A program made the position numbers and the translations under genes. Shown here piece by piece: positions 5,506 through 6,892 of a stretch of 6,892 nucleotides of DNA; positions within the stretch are counted from its first letter, which is position 1, and the number at the start of each line of letters is the position of its first letter. The DNA lies in the NCBI GenBank assembly GCA_964601575.1, contig CAZROA010000043.1:1-6892 (forward strand), given 5' to 3'. Below the pieces are notes generated by a model that saw nothing but the letters and a program-made list of their open reading frames with translations, was not told the DNA's origin and made no database searches. The DNA comes from CAZKEG01 sp964601575 (GTDB lineage: Bacteria > Desulfobacterota > Thermodesulfobacteria > Thermodesulfobacteriales > Thermodesulfatatoraceae).

Positions 5506-6892
5506 AAGCTACTTCGGAAAGTTTGAGTCGTTCCGCCCAACGTTCCATCAAAACGACCTTTAATCCTTGATGTTCTTCGGCCAAAAGCCCAGGGTCTTTT
5601 TCTACCAGCCTAAAGGCCTCTTCCCTGGCCACGGCCAACATGTCATAATCCCGCACCAGATCTGCCCGTCGGAACTGTAAGAAACCAGATTGTTTTGTCC
5701 CCAGGAGTTCTCCTGGCCCGCGGATCTTCATGTCTTCTTCGGCGATGCGAAAGCCGTCGTTGGTTTGGCAGAGGATACGCAACCGACGATAGGCCTCTGA
5801 ATTCGGGCTTAGCTTGTCGGCAATCAAAAGACAATAGGATTCACGATCGCTTCGGCCCACCCGTCCCCGTAGCTGATGTAGTTGAGAAAGACCAAAGCGT
5901 TCGGCGTTTTCAATGACCATGACCGTGGCCTCAGGGACGTCTACACCCACTTCGATAACCGTGGTCGAGACCAGGACTTGGATCTCACCCTGTTTGAAGG
6001 CCCTCATAACCTTTTCTTTTTCTCCGGGTCGCATCTTACCGTGTAAGAGCCCCACTTTATACTCGGGGAAGACCTCTTTTTGTAAATATTCGGCCATCGT
6101 GGTTGCGGCCAGGAGGTCCATTTTCTCTGATTCTTCGACCAAAGGGAAGACTACATAGGCCCGATGCCCTTTTTCTAATTCTTGGCGGACAATGGCATAG
6201 GCCTTATGTCTCTCTCTGGCTGAAAACAACATGGTCTTCACCGGCCTCCTTCCGGCAGGCATTTCATCGATGATAGAGACATCGAGATCGCCGTAAATAG
6301 TCATGGCCAAAGTTCGTGGAATGGGAGTGGCGGTCATGACTAAAGTGTCTGGATCAATACCCTTAGCCTTCTCCCGCAGGGCGGCCCTTTGTAAGACCCC
6401 AAAACGGTGTTGTTCATCGATGATCACCAGACCAAGCTTTTTGAATTGCACCGCTTCTTGAAAGAGGGCGTGGGTCCCGATGACGAAATGGATGTGTCCT
6501 GAGGTCAGGCCTTCGTATATCTTTTTCTTTTCTCGGGCCGTTCGCCCGCCGGTAAGGAGGGCGATCTCTACTCCAGAGATACCAGCCAAACGTCGAAAAT
6601 TGCTATAGTGTTGCTCTGCCAGGATTTCGGTCGGGGCCATTAAGGCTACCTGATAGCCGTTGTCAATGGCGATCAGGGCGGCCAAAAAGGCCACCACCGT
6701 TTTGCCGCATCCCACATCACCTTGAAGGAGACGGTTCATGGGGTAGGGCTTGGCCATATCGCGTTTTATCTCTTCAAAGGCCCGTTCCTGAGCGCGGGTG
6801 AGTTTGAAGGGCAGGGCCCTTAAAAAGAGTCTTACTTTTTCTGAATCTATGCGGAAGGAAATGCCTGGGCTTTTGGCCACTCGGGATTTACG
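5504..6892 (-). CDS. recG: ATP-dependent DNA helicase RecG (partial, C-terminal 462 residues)
   Basis: RecG is a cytoplasmic superfamily 2 helicase that remodels stalled replication forks and branch-migrates Holliday junctions. The N-terminal wedge domain lies beyond the right edge; the frame is open to the last base. Seen, numbering the visible part from 1: LPFKLTRAQ (27-35), Walker A GDVGCGKT (58-65), MAPTEILAEQH (85-95), the DEQH box (159-162) followed by RFG, TATPIPRT (187-194), then the second helicase lobe with LLHGKM, STTVIEVGVDVP and the motif VI stretch QLRGRVGR (340-347), and the RecG-specific tail GELLGTKQSGFLQFRRADL. The visible part is what remains of a protein usually 690-780 residues long. 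The GTG at 6880 is an internal valine codon and not the start, since the family sequence continues upstream. It is the first gene of a recG-hom pair. Confidence 0.97.
   Translation of the reverse strand, partial: RKSRVAKSPGISFRIDSEKVRLFLRALPFKLTRAQERAFEEIKRDMAKPYPMNRLLQGDVGCGKTVVAFLAALIAIDNGYQVALMAPTEILAEQHYSNFRRLAGISGVEIALLTGGRTAREKKKIYEGLTSGHIHFVIGTHALFQEAVQFKKLGLVIIDEQHRFGVLQRAALREKAKGIDPDTLVMTATPIPRTLAMTIYGDLDVSIIDEMPAGRRPVKTMLFSARERHKAYAIVRQELEKGHRAYVVFPLVEESEKMDLLAATTMAEYLQKEVFPEYKVGLLHGKMRPGEKEKVMRAFKQGEIQVLVSTTVIEVGVDVPEATVMVIENAERFGLSQLHQLRGRVGRSDRESYCLLIADKLSPNSEAYRRLRILCQTNDGFRIAEEDMKIRGPGELLGTKQSGFLQFRRADLVRDYDMLAVAREEAFRLVEKDPGLLAEEHQGLKVVLMERWAERLKLSEVA

Noticed and set aside
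5020..5526. 168-codon open frame on the plus strand opposite hom
   Set aside because: It mirrors the hom coding frame, has no ribosome binding site and gives a Ser/Thr/Pro-rich product without recognisable motifs.
5496..5540. Longer hom start at 5540
   Set aside because: It lies inside recG and adds 15 residues before the Rossmann strand; the ATG at 5495 has AGGAGG directly before it.
6880..6892. GTG at 6880 as the recG start
   Set aside because: The frame stays open to the window edge and the residues before it fit RecG; a start here would remove the whole wedge domain.

Overview
The window looks like core chromosome of a thermophilic bacterium, probably in or near the Thermodesulfobacteriota / Desulfobacterota. 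This placement is inferred, not tested. The grounds are a class V (archaeal-type) bifunctional fructose-bisphosphate aldolase/phosphatase gene, a MoaE-like protein of the type I associate with deltaproteobacterial genomes, and an RNase E/G gene followed by a stand-alone FlhB C-terminal-like protein and a CheD-HDOD pair. Packing is dense: about 96% is coding, neighbouring genes overlap, and there are no tRNA, rRNA, insertion sequence, CRISPR or phage signatures.

Layout. (1) Positions 1-359, minus strand: the 5' part of the FBP aldolase/phosphatase gene, running off the left edge. (2) A 148-bp divergent intergenic region (360-507). (3) Positions 508-2765, plus strand: a tightly overlapping chain of a MoaE-like gene, an Rne/Rng ribonuclease gene and a small FlhB-like gene. 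(4) An 84-bp gap (2766-2849) with a dyad and a sigma-28-like -10 element. (5) Positions 2850-4189, plus strand: a CheD-like gene overlapping an HDOD-domain gene. (6) Positions 4191-6892, minus strand: recG (partial, running off the right edge) followed 8 nt later by hom, converging on the HDOD gene with one base between stop codons.

How the genes relate. The left part combines central carbon metabolism (gluconeogenic FBPA/P), a divergent MoaE-like protein and RNA turnover (RNase E/G). The FlhB-like, CheD-like and HDOD genes suggest a motility/chemotaxis or signalling function placed next to housekeeping genes. The minus-strand pair joins replication-fork repair (RecG) to threonine/methionine biosynthesis (Hom), probably on one transcript.

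The most notable feature is the CheD-like protein. It keeps the nucleophilic cysteine of the deamidase, but the position of the catalytic histidine is isoleucine and the protein contains no histidine at all. It is translationally linked to an HDOD protein with an intact HD motif. This could be a repurposed, non-deamidating CheD acting with HDOD. Smaller oddities are an Ala in place of the second Asp of the RNase E/G DFID motif and an FlhB-like protein that starts just where the autocleavage site would be. No clear mobile or defence system is visible.
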